This document shows positions 15,758 to 24,433 of a stretch of 64,000 nucleotides of DNA, piece after piece (the first letter of the stretch is position 1; each line of letters begins with the position of its first letter). A program made the translations under genes and the position numbers. Below the pieces are notes generated by a model that worked only from the letters and a program-made list of their open reading frames with translations, was not told the DNA's origin and did no database searches. This DNA is from Pseudomonadota bacterium (GTDB lineage Bacteria; Myxococcota_A; Polyangia; Haliangiales; Haliangiaceae). The stretch lies in contig JAKSDA010000307.1 in assembly GCA_022360315.1 (NCBI GenBank), forward strand, positions 1-64,000, given 5' to 3'.

Positions 15758-17128
15758 ATGGCGCAGATGCCCGCCGGACGGCCGTCGCCAAGCGATCAAA
15801 CAACCACGATCATTGCCGTCGATGGTCGTCCTGTGGCGGTGCGGATTCAAACTCTCGCCCTGGCAGTGCTCGACGGCGCCGAGGCCGGACAGCGCAGCGT
15901 GCTCGACCGGCGAACACTGGCCATTGGCTCTCATCCATCCAACGACCTGGTGCTCAGCGATCGAGCGGTGTCGCGCTTTCACTGCACCATCGCCTGTCAC
16001 GACACCGGACATCGCATCGTCGATCGGGACAGCGCCAACGGGACGTACGTCAACGGAGTGCGCATACGCGATGCCTACTTGCCCGACGATGCGCGCATCC
16101 AGGTGGGCAGTACCACGCTGCAGGCCCATGTAGACGGCGGTGAACGCGACATTGCCCTGGCCGAGGACGAACACCTGGGCCCGGCCCTGGGCCGCAGCGT
16201 GCCCATGCGGGAAGTGTTTGCCCTGGTCCGTCGCGCAGCTGTATCCACGGCAACAATTTTGATCTCAGGTGAAACCGGAACTGGCAAAGACGTCATTGCC
16301 CAGGCCATCCACGAATGCAGCGATCGTCGCGAGCGGCCGTTTGTGGTTTTCGATTGCAGTGCGGTTGCGGCCACACTGATCGAATCGGCGCTTTTCGGCC
16401 ACCAGCGAGGTGCATTCACCGGCGCGATCAGTGATCAGGCGGGTGTGTTCGAGCGAGCTCATGGCGGAACGCTCTTCCTCGACGAGATCGGCGAGCTCCC
16501 TGTCGAGTTGCAGGCCAAACTCCTGCGCGCCCTGGACAGCCGGACCATCACACGAGTGGGTGGACAGGGCGCCATCGCGGTCGACGTGCGCGTTGTAGCT
16601 GCAACCAACCGCGATCTCCGTGCCATGGTGCAGGACGAGTCGTTTCGTTCCGATCTCTATTACCGTTTGGCCGTGATCACCATCGAACTGCCCCCACTGC
16701 GCCAACGCACCGACGATATTCCCCTGCTGGCAGCCCATTTTTTGCGCGATATATTGCAGCGCGACGGGCACAGTCTGGACCAGGTACGGCCCTATCTCGA
16801 CGATGCCTTCGGGCAGCTTGCGGCGTATTCGTGGCCGGGCAATGTGCGCGAGTTGCGCAATCTGGTCGAACGCGCCGCGGCCCTGGCCGATCCGGCCGAG
16901 CTCGGCAAAGATATCGTTTCTCGTCTGGTCGAATTGCGCGCGAGCATCGCCCGCACCATGCGTGTCCGCCCGACCCTGCAAGTTGCCAGGGAACAGGGCG
17001 ATCGCGAGTATCTGCGCGATGTCATGGCCGAGACGCGGGGATCGATCCAAGACGCCGCGCGCATTGCAGGTGTTCATCCCAAATCGCTCGAGCGCCTGCT
17101 GCGCCGCTACGGAGTGCCCCGCACATGA
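15758..17128 (+). CDS. FHA-domain sigma-54-dependent transcription activator
   Basis: The 456-residue product has an N-terminal FHA phosphothreonine-binding domain (about residues 35-125; LAIGSHPSNDLVLSD, VSRFHC, NGTYVNGVRI). An AAA+ domain (about 145-370) follows with Walker A GETGTGKD (about 171), the sigma-54 contact loop GAFTGA (about 216) and Walker B GGTLFLDEIGEL. A Fis-type helix-turn-helix lies at the C-terminus (IQDAARIAGVHPKSLERLLRRYG). Its stop overlaps the ATG of the next gene, a Ser/Thr kinase (ATGA). The likely logic, known from other myxobacterial FHA activators, is that phosphorylation by a kinase recruits or switches the activator through the FHA domain. The target promoters are unknown. 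Confidence 0.93.
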   Translation: MAQMPAGRPSPSDQTTTIIAVDGRPVAVRIQTLALAVLDGAEAGQRSVLDRRTLAIGSHPSNDLVLSDRAVSRFHCTIACHDTGHRIVDRDSANGTYVNGVRIRDAYLPDDARIQVGSTTLQAHVDGGERDIALAEDEHLGPALGRSVPMREVFALVRRAAVSTATILISGETGTGKDVIAQAIHECSDRRERPFVVFDCSAVAATLIESALFGHQRGAFTGAISDQAGVFERAHGGTLFLDEIGELPVELQAKLLRALDSRTITRVGGQGAIAVDVRVVAATNRDLRAMVQDESFRSDLYYRLAVITIELPPLRQRTDDIPLLAAHFLRDILQRDGHSLDQVRPYLDDAFGQLAAYSWPGNVRELRNLVERAAALADPAELGKDIVSRLVELRASIARTMRVRPTLQVAREQGDREYLRDVMAETRGSIQDAARIAGVHPKSLERLLRRYGVPRT

Positions 17129-19086
17129 GCCTGGGCCAGCCGACCGAGCGCCGTCCCCATTCCAGCAATGGGGGCGGCCCCGCGGATCGACAGTCCCGCG
17201 ATGCCGATGGCGGTCGATCTGCCAATGCCGACAGTGTAGACGCCGAGGCGGCCGGGCGACAGGTCGGTCAGGTGATCGACGATCGCTATCGGATTACCGG
17301 TGTCCTGGGTCGCGGTGGCATGGGCACGGTGTATGCGGCCGAGCACGTGATCATTCGGCGCCCGGTGGCGCTCAAAATTCTGCGCCGCGAACTGGCCGAA
17401 CTGACCGAGCTCAGCCGCCGTTTCGAACGCGAGGCATTTGCGATTGGACGCCTCGCTCACCCCAATTGTGTCGAGGTCAGCGATTCTGGCAAGGCCGCCG
17501 ACGGCACCCTGTACCTGGCCATGGAACGGGTCGACGGCACCTTGCTGAGCACTGTTCTCGGCCGAGAATCCACCCTGGAGTTCCGCCGCGCCGCCCATAT
17601 CGTGGGGCATATTCTGCGCGGTCTGGCCCATGCCCACCGGGCCGGCATTGTTCATCGCGATATCAAACCCGAGAATATTATTCTGGTCGAGTGCGAAGGA
17701 GACAGTAATTTCGCCAAGATTCTCGACTTCGGTATCGCCAAATTGATCGGCGAAGCCGCGCTGGCGAGCGGATCTGACGGCACCCTCACATCGATGGGAA
17801 CGACGTTTGGCACCCCGGCGTACATGCCGCCGGAACAGGCTCTTGGCGGACCGATCGACGGACGCGCCGACCTCTATGCAGTATCGGTCTTGTTTTTCGA
17901 ACTCATCACCGGGGCCGTGCCGTTTCGGGGCGCGGATCGACTCGAGCTCGTCAAGGCGCATACGGTGGCTCCGGTGCCGCGCATGGCTGATGTGGTGCCC
18001 GGCGTGGTCATTCCCGAATCGGTCGAGGCGATCATTCGGCGCGGATTGGCCAAGCAGCCAGCGGATCGCATGGACGATGCCGATCACTACCTCGCCGAGC
18101 TCGAGCGCGCGCTGGCCGCGAGCCCGAGCTGGAACCGCAGCCGGGGTATATCGGCCGGAGACAGCGCAGCAGTCTCCCGGCCAGACCTCCCGGCCAGCAA
18201 TGCGGAGCGAAGTTCTCACCGGACCGAGCGGCCGGCCGGCCGGCTATTCGATCGGGCAAACATTCCGATCGAGCCGCGAGCCGGAGACAGACGACCGAGC
18301 CGGCCCATGGCGGTTGCTATCGGAGCGATATTGATCGTGGCCCTGGCGGTGGTTTTGCGCAGCTGTACCGGAGCCGAGCACGCACAGCCCACGACGTCCG
18401 AAAAGGCCTATCCATTTTTGCCTTCGGCACAGCCGCCGAGTCGTCCGAGTGCGCTGGCCCAGCAAGCCGAGAGCTGGTTGTTGCGCGGTGAGCCTCAGAA
18501 GGTCATCGAGCTGGTCGAAAAACACCCCGACGGGGACGCCGACGGTCATGCGCAACTGCAGCTGGCGCACGCCCTCGCTGCAGTGGGGCGCAATCGCGCC
18601 GCCATTTCGGCCTATCGCAATGCTGTCGACCGCACGCCGGCGCTCGATCGAGACTCCACCATGCGCATTCAAGTGGCGCTCATGCAGGACAATAGCGACA
18701 GCCAAGTTGCCATGGCGGCGAGCGAATTCCTCGCCGTCCGGCTCGGCGACGAGCGAGCGCGACAGCGTTTGGTGACCACGGCGTCGAGTCACAAACGCAT
18801 GCGTATTCGCCACCGTGCGCGGGAGCTCGCCGAACAATTGCAGCTGGGCGACAAAGTCGACCGCCTGCGCTCGTATTCGCTCGATTTGCAGCAGGGCAAA
18901 CGATGCGAAGACCGCCGAAAAATCGTGCTCAAATTGCGAGAACTGGGCGACCCTCGCGCGATACCCGAGCTTTTGCGGGCGCGCGACCGCAAAGGGGGCG
19001 GTATTCTGGGCATAGGCCGACGGCGCATCAACGGCTGCCTGCGCCAGGACGCCGACGAGGCGATCGCCTACCTCGAGGGCCTTTAG
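17125..19086 (+). CDS. Membrane-anchored Ser/Thr protein kinase with extracytoplasmic helical repeat domain
   Basis: The 653-residue product has a low-complexity N-terminus (1-50) and a canonical PknB-type kinase domain (about 55-325). Motifs are VLGRGGMGTVY, VALKIL, HRDIKPENIIL, KILDFGIAKL and GTPAYMPPEQA. A linker is followed by one membrane span (about 394-412, PMAVAIGAILIVALAVVL). The C-terminal 230 residues are a TPR-like helical domain (LAQQAESWLLRGEPQKVIEL and following), predicted to lie outside the cytoplasm. The start overlaps the FHA-sigma-54 activator stop, so kinase and activator are probably co-made and form a signalling pair. All catalytic residues are present, unlike the kinase encoded at 13089-14126. 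Confidence 0.93.
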   Translation: MSLGQPTERRPHSSNGGGPADRQSRDADGGRSANADSVDAEAAGRQVGQVIDDRYRITGVLGRGGMGTVYAAEHVIIRRPVALKILRRELAELTELSRRFEREAFAIGRLAHPNCVEVSDSGKAADGTLYLAMERVDGTLLSTVLGRESTLEFRRAAHIVGHILRGLAHAHRAGIVHRDIKPENIILVECEGDSNFAKILDFGIAKLIGEAALASGSDGTLTSMGTTFGTPAYMPPEQALGGPIDGRADLYAVSVLFFELITGAVPFRGADRLELVKAHTVAPVPRMADVVPGVVIPESVEAIIRRGLAKQPADRMDDADHYLAELERALAASPSWNRSRGISAGDSAAVSRPDLPASNAERSSHRTERPAGRLFDRANIPIEPRAGDRRPSRPMAVAIGAILIVALAVVLRSCTGAEHAQPTTSEKAYPFLPSAQPPSRPSALAQQAESWLLRGEPQKVIELVEKHPDGDADGHAQLQLAHALAAVGRNRAAISAYRNAVDRTPALDRDSTMRIQVALMQDNSDSQVAMAASEFLAVRLGDERARQRLVTTASSHKRMRIRHRARELAEQLQLGDKVDRLRSYSLDLQQGKRCEDRRKIVLKLRELGDPRAIPELLRARDRKGGGILGIGRRRINGCLRQDADEAIAYLEGL

Positions 19087-19195
19087 GGCTCTCAGAACGG
19101 GCCACGTTTTTCGAGGGTCGGAAAAGCCCGCAGCGACTCCGTCGCGGCTGTTGTGCCTCTTGACATTCTTCAGCCCTGCTACTTGGATCGCCTGC

Positions 19196-19762
19196 ATGTT
19201 TGTCGATCTGTCGCCCTTTCCGCTTGTCGCCGTGCTCGAACAATCGTGGCGACAGATTCGCGACGAGGTCCTGGCTTTGCCCGACGATTGTTTCCTGCCG
19301 TGGGTGCAGCGCCAGATGTATAGCGACGGCTGGAGCATTGTGCCGCTGTGCTGGCTCGACAGGCAGTTTCCCGGCATGCCGGAGCGCTGTCCCCACACCT
19401 TCGCCGCCTTGAGCCGAATTGCCGGGCTGGCCATGGCCACGTTTTCGCGACTTGCACCCGAAACTCACGTTCGCCCGCACGTCGGCTGGGGCACTCGGGT
19501 CTACCGCGTCCACCTCGGGCTGAAAATCCCGGCCGAGGGCACGTGGCTGCGGGTGGGGGCCGAGACCAAAACCTGGAACGAAGGCGGCTTGCTCGGTTTT
19601 GACGACACGGTCGAGCACGAGGCCAGCAATCAATCCAAACAGAGCCGCGTCGTCTTGATGCTGGATATCCTGCGTCCCGGTGTCGAGGGCGCGCCGTACG
19701 AGCCTGGCCGGGTTCCACCCGAGGTCGAGCAGGCGATCGAGTTCATGACCGCCGAGCGGTAG
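19196..19762 (+). CDS. Aspartyl/asparaginyl beta-hydroxylase-like protein
   Basis: The 188-residue product has the double-stranded beta-helix pattern of the Asp/Asn beta-hydroxylase (AspH/LpxO-like) family. It shows a first metal region with HVRPHVGWGTRVYRVHLGL, then GLLGFDDTVEHEASNQS, and a final RVVLMLDILRP. Members are Fe(II)/2-oxoglutarate dioxygenases. The His pair and the Arg preceding VVLMLDI fit iron and 2-oxoglutarate binding. Substrate is unknown; protein or lipid A hydroxylation are both seen in the family. The ATG at 19196 begins the conserved part. The gene lies 109 bp after the kinase gene on the same strand. Confidence 0.8.
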   Translation: MFVDLSPFPLVAVLEQSWRQIRDEVLALPDDCFLPWVQRQMYSDGWSIVPLCWLDRQFPGMPERCPHTFAALSRIAGLAMATFSRLAPETHVRPHVGWGTRVYRVHLGLKIPAEGTWLRVGAETKTWNEGGLLGFDDTVEHEASNQSKQSRVVLMLDILRPGVEGAPYEPGRVPPEVEQAIEFMTAER

Positions 19763-19923
19763 AATCCGGGCAAGGAGCAGCATCGGCATGAGTTCTGGTT
19801 CGAAGGCCGATGAGGCCCGGCCGCAAACCGGCTCCGTGTTCGATGATTGCCACTCGACCACAACCACGGTTGCGTCGCGCTCGAATGATGTCTCCTGGGA
19901 TTCCTGCTCTGATACCCTGGGGC

Positions 19924-22251
19924 ATGCGTTTGATCGTAGCTATGCTTTTGGCAACATGTTTGACGCTCGGGTCAGTGAGCGCGTGTACCACTGACATATA
20001 TGATGTGGGCGTCGAGAGTATCGACATTGCCGCGTTTGCCAACCCAGCACGTGAGCATCGTCCGTGGTTGCGCTGGTGGTGGCCCGGAGGAGCCGTTGAG
20101 GGCGTTACCTTGCGCAGCGAACTCGAGACCATCGCGCAAGCCGGTTATGGCGGCGTGGAGATCCAGGCGTTCGCCCTTGGCCTGTTGCCCGGCGACAGCG
20201 GCGGCCGGATCGGCACGGTGGGCCAGAGCCAGTTCTTTGCCTCCCTGGCCACGGCTGTGGCCGAAGCTCGCGCTCTCGACCTCGACGTGGATATCAACTT
20301 TGGCAGCGGCTGGCCCATGGGCGGCCCGTTTGTGACCGAGGAAATTGCCACCCAGCTCACCACCTCGACCATGGACCTCACCGGACCGAGCTACTTTCAA
20401 GGGGCGCTCCCGGCCGCAGTCGAGCCCGGCTGGGTCGTCCAGTCAAATGCGCTGGCGCCAGTGATCGGACCGTTTGACACTGCGGTCACCCTGGACGCAG
20501 TGGTTGCGGGACGGATCGACACCACTGCAGACCCGCCCCGTCTGGATATGCTCACCGACATTTCCGATCGGGTCAGCGATCAAACCTTGCAGTGGCGCGT
20601 GCCGCGGGGAACATGGCGGGTCTTTGCCATCTATCGAAACGGCACCAGTCACTTTGTTCTCGGTGGTGCCTATACGGGAACACCTGAGTCTGCGCTGGTC
20701 GTCGATCATCTGAGCGCGGCCGGTGCCGAAACCTTCATCGCCGGCTTCGGCGACCCCATGCTGGCCGCCCTGGGCGCGAACTCGGTGGACGGCATCTTCA
20801 TCGACAGCTTCGAGTTGATCGGTGACCTGCCCTGGACCGGCGACTTTGCCCACGCCTTTATTAACGAGATGGGCTACGATGCAACGCCGTTTTTGCCACT
20901 GCTGTTTCGCCACAACGGCGAGAGCAAGTACGTACAGATCATCACGCCATTTCCTCCCCGGCCGGTCTATGCATCGGCGGTTGGCGAGCGCGTGCGCGAG
21001 GATTACGAAACTGTGCGAGCACGGCTGTTCCGCGAGCGCTTCCTCGCCCGCCTCGCGCAGTGGACCGGGGCCAACGGCCTGACTCTGCGCATCCAGGCCC
21101 ACGGCGGCTGGGGTAATGCGATCGACGACTACGGCGTCGCCGATATCCCAGAATCCGAAGGCCTTTACGCCGGCGGGTCGTACGACTTTCTCAAGCTGGC
21201 ATCGTCCGCTGCGCACGTGGCGGGACGGACAGTGGTATCGTCCGAAAGCTTCGTCACCTTTGTTCCCACCCCGGATGCCATCAGCGAGGAAGATCTCTAT
21301 CTGCTCAGCAGCCGGGCACTCAGCGCCGGTATCAATCGTCTGGTGCATCACGGCCATCCCTATCCGCTCATGCAGGCCACCGGTCCATGGTATCCGTTTG
21401 ACCTGCCCGGATTGCCATTTAGCGCATCGACTCGTTTTTCGCCCGATAGACCGATCTGGTCAGCGCTCGAGGCCCTGAACCGCTATCTGACTCGACTGGC
21501 CTTTATCATGCGTCTGGGCGATCATCGCGCGGACGTGGCCTGGCTTTTGGCCGGCCGTGAGATCCCCGACCAGTTGACCGTCAACCCGGGTGGGATTTCC
21601 CCCGAGGCAGGCGAATCGCCGCTGAGTCTGGCCATGAAACGAGGTGGTTATGTCTACGATCGGGTCAGCCGAAGCGCGCTGAGCCGGGCCTCTGTCGAGC
21701 GCGGTCGCCTGCGCATCGGCAAGGCCAACTATTCGGCGTTACTGATCGACCGCGTCGAGGCAGCCTCGGTCGAGCTGATGGACCGAATCGAAGCCGCGGC
21801 CCGCGCCGGCATTGCGATCTTGGTCGCGGGTGGCTTGCCGCAGCGCGCCCGCGGATTTCGCGACGCCGAGACCCGCGATGCTCTGGTGCAGCAGGCCGGC
21901 CAGCGTCTATCCGGCCTGGTGCGAACCATTGACGGACCCGAGACGTTGGTCCCGGCTCTGGCTGCGGCCGGGATACTGCCAGTGCTCCGCGCCGCCGATG
22001 GTGAGCTGCCAGTCGCCATCGATCGCCGCCACGCCGCCGGTATCGATATCGCACTCCTGTGCAACGAACGCGGCGTGCCCGATCCGTTCGAGGTCGACCT
22101 GCTGAGCAATCCAGTTGTGGCCGTTCTCCTCGACCCGATTACCGGGCAAGCCCGCCATCTCGATATACGCGGCTCGGCATGGCCGCCCCGCGTCGAGCTG
22201 CAGGTCGCCGAACGCCGCTGCGCCATCCTCATCCTGGCCGGCCGGCGCTGA
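19924..22251 (+). CDS. GH106-like glycoside hydrolase lipoprotein
   Basis: The 775-residue product begins with a signal (MRLIVAMLLATCLTLGS) and a lipobox-like SVSAC near residue 21, so it is probably a lipoprotein. The mature start RPWLRWWWPGGAVEG plus GYGGVEIQAF is characteristic of the alpha-L-rhamnosidase GH106-like family, in which a TIM-type catalytic domain is followed by beta-sandwich modules. Acidic residues in HAFINEMGYDATPF and the SSESF segment may belong to the active site, but this cannot be assigned by eye. Length is shorter than the usual 900-1100 residues, so some accessory domains are missing. The ATG at 19924 is chosen for the lipoprotein signal. Confidence 0.7.
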   Translation: MRLIVAMLLATCLTLGSVSACTTDIYDVGVESIDIAAFANPAREHRPWLRWWWPGGAVEGVTLRSELETIAQAGYGGVEIQAFALGLLPGDSGGRIGTVGQSQFFASLATAVAEARALDLDVDINFGSGWPMGGPFVTEEIATQLTTSTMDLTGPSYFQGALPAAVEPGWVVQSNALAPVIGPFDTAVTLDAVVAGRIDTTADPPRLDMLTDISDRVSDQTLQWRVPRGTWRVFAIYRNGTSHFVLGGAYTGTPESALVVDHLSAAGAETFIAGFGDPMLAALGANSVDGIFIDSFELIGDLPWTGDFAHAFINEMGYDATPFLPLLFRHNGESKYVQIITPFPPRPVYASAVGERVREDYETVRARLFRERFLARLAQWTGANGLTLRIQAHGGWGNAIDDYGVADIPESEGLYAGGSYDFLKLASSAAHVAGRTVVSSESFVTFVPTPDAISEEDLYLLSSRALSAGINRLVHHGHPYPLMQATGPWYPFDLPGLPFSASTRFSPDRPIWSALEALNRYLTRLAFIMRLGDHRADVAWLLAGREIPDQLTVNPGGISPEAGESPLSLAMKRGGYVYDRVSRSALSRASVERGRLRIGKANYSALLIDRVEAASVELMDRIEAAARAGIAILVAGGLPQRARGFRDAETRDALVQQAGQRLSGLVRTIDGPETLVPALAAAGILPVLRAADGELPVAIDRRHAAGIDIALLCNERGVPDPFEVDLLSNPVVAVLLDPITGQARHLDIRGSAWPPRVELQVAERRCAILILAGRR

Positions 22252-22252
22252 A

Positions 22253-22295
22253 GTCAGCCCGACACTCGGATCGCCCGAATGGTTGCCGAGCTGAC
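22253..22295. terminator. Possible bidirectional terminator hairpin
   Basis: Arms GTCAG (22253) and CTGAC (22291) enclose CTCGG and CCGAG arms, giving a two-part stem between convergent gene ends at 22251 and 22346. No T tract follows. Confidence 0.35.
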
Positions 22296-22345
22296 GCCCA
22301 TTCCATGTGCAAATCCGAACGCCGATCCCGAGATAGCCAACCCGT

Positions 22346-24217
22346 TCAGTCGGTGGAGCGCTTGAGGATCAAAAACTCGACACGGCGGTTCTTGGCAAAT
22401 GCCGCCTCGTTGCGCCGGCGATCGATGGGCTGGGTTTCACCATAGCCCTGGGATTGCAGTCGATCCGGGGATATCTCCTTGCCCAGCAGATACTCGCGAA
22501 CCGCATTGGCCCGAGAATCCGATAGCCTCAAGTTATAGCTGTCACTGCCACGACTGTCGGTATGACCCTGGATCTCGATCAGCAAAATATCCGGATTCCC
22601 CAGCAACGTGGCTGCTACCGCATCGAGAATAGGAAATGACTCGGACTTGATCACTGCCTTGTTGAACTCGAAATACACTTTGTCCAGAATCTCGATGTTG
22701 GTGTCTGTCACAACTACACGGCCGCGGTCAGGACACCCGTCGTCGTCTTCGGAGCCGTTGTAGGTTTCCGGCTCGAGCGGACATTTGTCGTCTTCGTCGA
22801 CAATGCGATCATTGTCGTTGTCGGTGTCGGGACACCCGTCGTCGTCTTCCCACGAGTCCATGTCCTCGGGATCGTCTGGACAGAGATCGTCCCTGTCGAG
22901 AATCCCATCGCCATCGTTATCAGCCTCGGGACAGCCATCCTCATCTTGAAAACCGTCGAGATCTTCGGGGTCGTCGGGGCACTCGTCGTCGTCGTCGAGA
23001 ATCCCGTCGCCATCGCGGTCGAGCTCGTTTCCTTCAGGACAACCGTCCTCATCCTCGAATCCATCCTTGTCCTCGGGTACCAGCGGACACTCGTCGTCGC
23101 CGTCGAGAATCCCGTCGCCGTCGTTGTCGGTTTCGGGACAACCGTCCTCGTCCTCAAAATCATCGTAGTCCTCGGGCGAAGCCGGACATTGATCGACATC
23201 GTCCTTGATACCATCACCGTCGCGATCACCGATATTGGGCTCGTAGACAATGCCGAGAAATGCACGTACGTCCGGGTTGGCCCCCTCGTTGCGCAAAAGT
23301 CCCACCCCGCCGCCAGCCATGAAGAATGAGTTTTTGGCCAGATACAGCTTGATGCCCACAATGGACTCGAGAGGAAAAAGATTCTCCCCAGATAATGGCA
23401 AGGCTCCGAATACTTCGGCCACAACATCAAATTTCTGCGGCGATATAGCGTACGCAATGGCCGCGCCAAGAGGAACGCTGGGCCCGGATTCAACCCGCCC
23501 CCCGGTCACCGGCAGCATGTCGGTGCCAGTCGTGTTGTCGACAAACTCGACCGAGTCGAGACGCAGACGAATTCCACCGCTGATCGCCAAACGCAACTGG
23601 CTCTGCTCGCCAAACTCCTTGTCGAGCACCGCCATGACCTGTGGCACAACCGAATCCTCGCCTATCCATTTGTCCTTCTCCGACGCGGTCGGCAAAAATA
23701 CCGACCCAATGACAGCAAAACCGATTTTGGGACCCCTGGACGTCTTGAGAAACCGTGTCTTGAGATGGATGGCAAGATCACCGGTACCCTGGCCGTCAAA
23801 CTGAAAGTTCTCGTCATCGTTGGGATCGGCCGGGGTATTGTTGTCGTCATCAGGTGAGCGATCGCCGCTCATGATGCTGAACGGCATCGAAAGGCCAAAC
23901 TCGAGCTCAGCCGGGCCCAGCTTGAGGCCAAATGCCCCCACCAAGGTCGGGCTGATGACATTGATCACTTCGTAGAGTTTGTCGCCGTCTTCGAAGACCA
24001 AAAGATTGCGCCCCCAGTTGGTCACAATGCCAAACGATACTTCTTTGTGCCCGAGTACCTGGGAGGCATTGACCGTGATGTATCCACGCGAGTCGATGGC
24101 CGGGCGAAAGGGATTGAGCTCGATATTCGCCCCGTTCCGACCCTGCGTCGCGGCAGGTCCGGCCCACAGGACAAAACCGATGGCCAAATAGGTGGATAAC
24201 AATCTGCGTGCAAACAT
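22346..24217 (-). CDS. OmpA-family outer-membrane protein with thrombospondin type-3 calcium repeats
   Basis: The 623-residue product has a signal peptide (residues 1-25), an N-terminal region of about 300 residues that resembles an outer-membrane barrel, and about six Asp-rich TSP type-3 repeats (about 328-500; D-x-D-x-D-G-I..DQCP/DECP..EDEDGCP). A C-terminal OmpA peptidoglycan-binding domain (about 505-620) follows with GHTDSRGSDSYNLRLSDSRA and NRRVEFLI. The repeats bind calcium and make a rigid spacer between the outer-membrane domain and the peptidoglycan anchor. Such proteins are common in Myxococcota and Bacteroidota. It probably maintains envelope integrity; a specific role is not known. 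The upstream gene at 24434 is on the same strand 216 bp away. Confidence 0.9.
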   Translation of the reverse strand: MFARRLLSTYLAIGFVLWAGPAATQGRNGANIELNPFRPAIDSRGYITVNASQVLGHKEVSFGIVTNWGRNLLVFEDGDKLYEVINVISPTLVGAFGLKLGPAELEFGLSMPFSIMSGDRSPDDDNNTPADPNDDENFQFDGQGTGDLAIHLKTRFLKTSRGPKIGFAVIGSVFLPTASEKDKWIGEDSVVPQVMAVLDKEFGEQSQLRLAISGGIRLRLDSVEFVDNTTGTDMLPVTGGRVESGPSVPLGAAIAYAISPQKFDVVAEVFGALPLSGENLFPLESIVGIKLYLAKNSFFMAGGGVGLLRNEGANPDVRAFLGIVYEPNIGDRDGDGIKDDVDQCPASPEDYDDFEDEDGCPETDNDGDGILDGDDECPLVPEDKDGFEDEDGCPEGNELDRDGDGILDDDDECPDDPEDLDGFQDEDGCPEADNDGDGILDRDDLCPDDPEDMDSWEDDDGCPDTDNDNDRIVDEDDKCPLEPETYNGSEDDDGCPDRGRVVVTDTNIEILDKVYFEFNKAVIKSESFPILDAVAATLLGNPDILLIEIQGHTDSRGSDSYNLRLSDSRANAVREYLLGKEISPDRLQSQGYGETQPIDRRRNEAAFAKNRRVEFLILKRSTD

Positions 24218-24433
24218 GACGCCTCCAAAGTGGCTATACCGCTGCTGGCGCGTGGCCAGGGGAGCCCGCGGCGCATGGCAAGAGCCATGTTGCCCAAATA
24301 CTACAGATCAGGGGGAAGGGTCAATTAAATCTAGATGTTAGCTAACTTCGTCGACATCGTCATGACAGCCGTTTGGCAAGACGATTACCGGTGGGCAACT
24401 TGTGCTCGATCGCACTAGCGCCCGGGTTGGCAT

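Noticed and set aside
18244..19440. Minus-strand frame (398 codons) opposite the kinase C-terminus
   Set aside because: Shadow of the well-supported plus-strand kinase; composition and frame pattern follow that gene.
19028..19867. Minus-strand frame opposite the Asp/Asn hydroxylase-like gene
   Set aside because: The plus-strand product has conserved metal-binding motifs; the minus frame has none.
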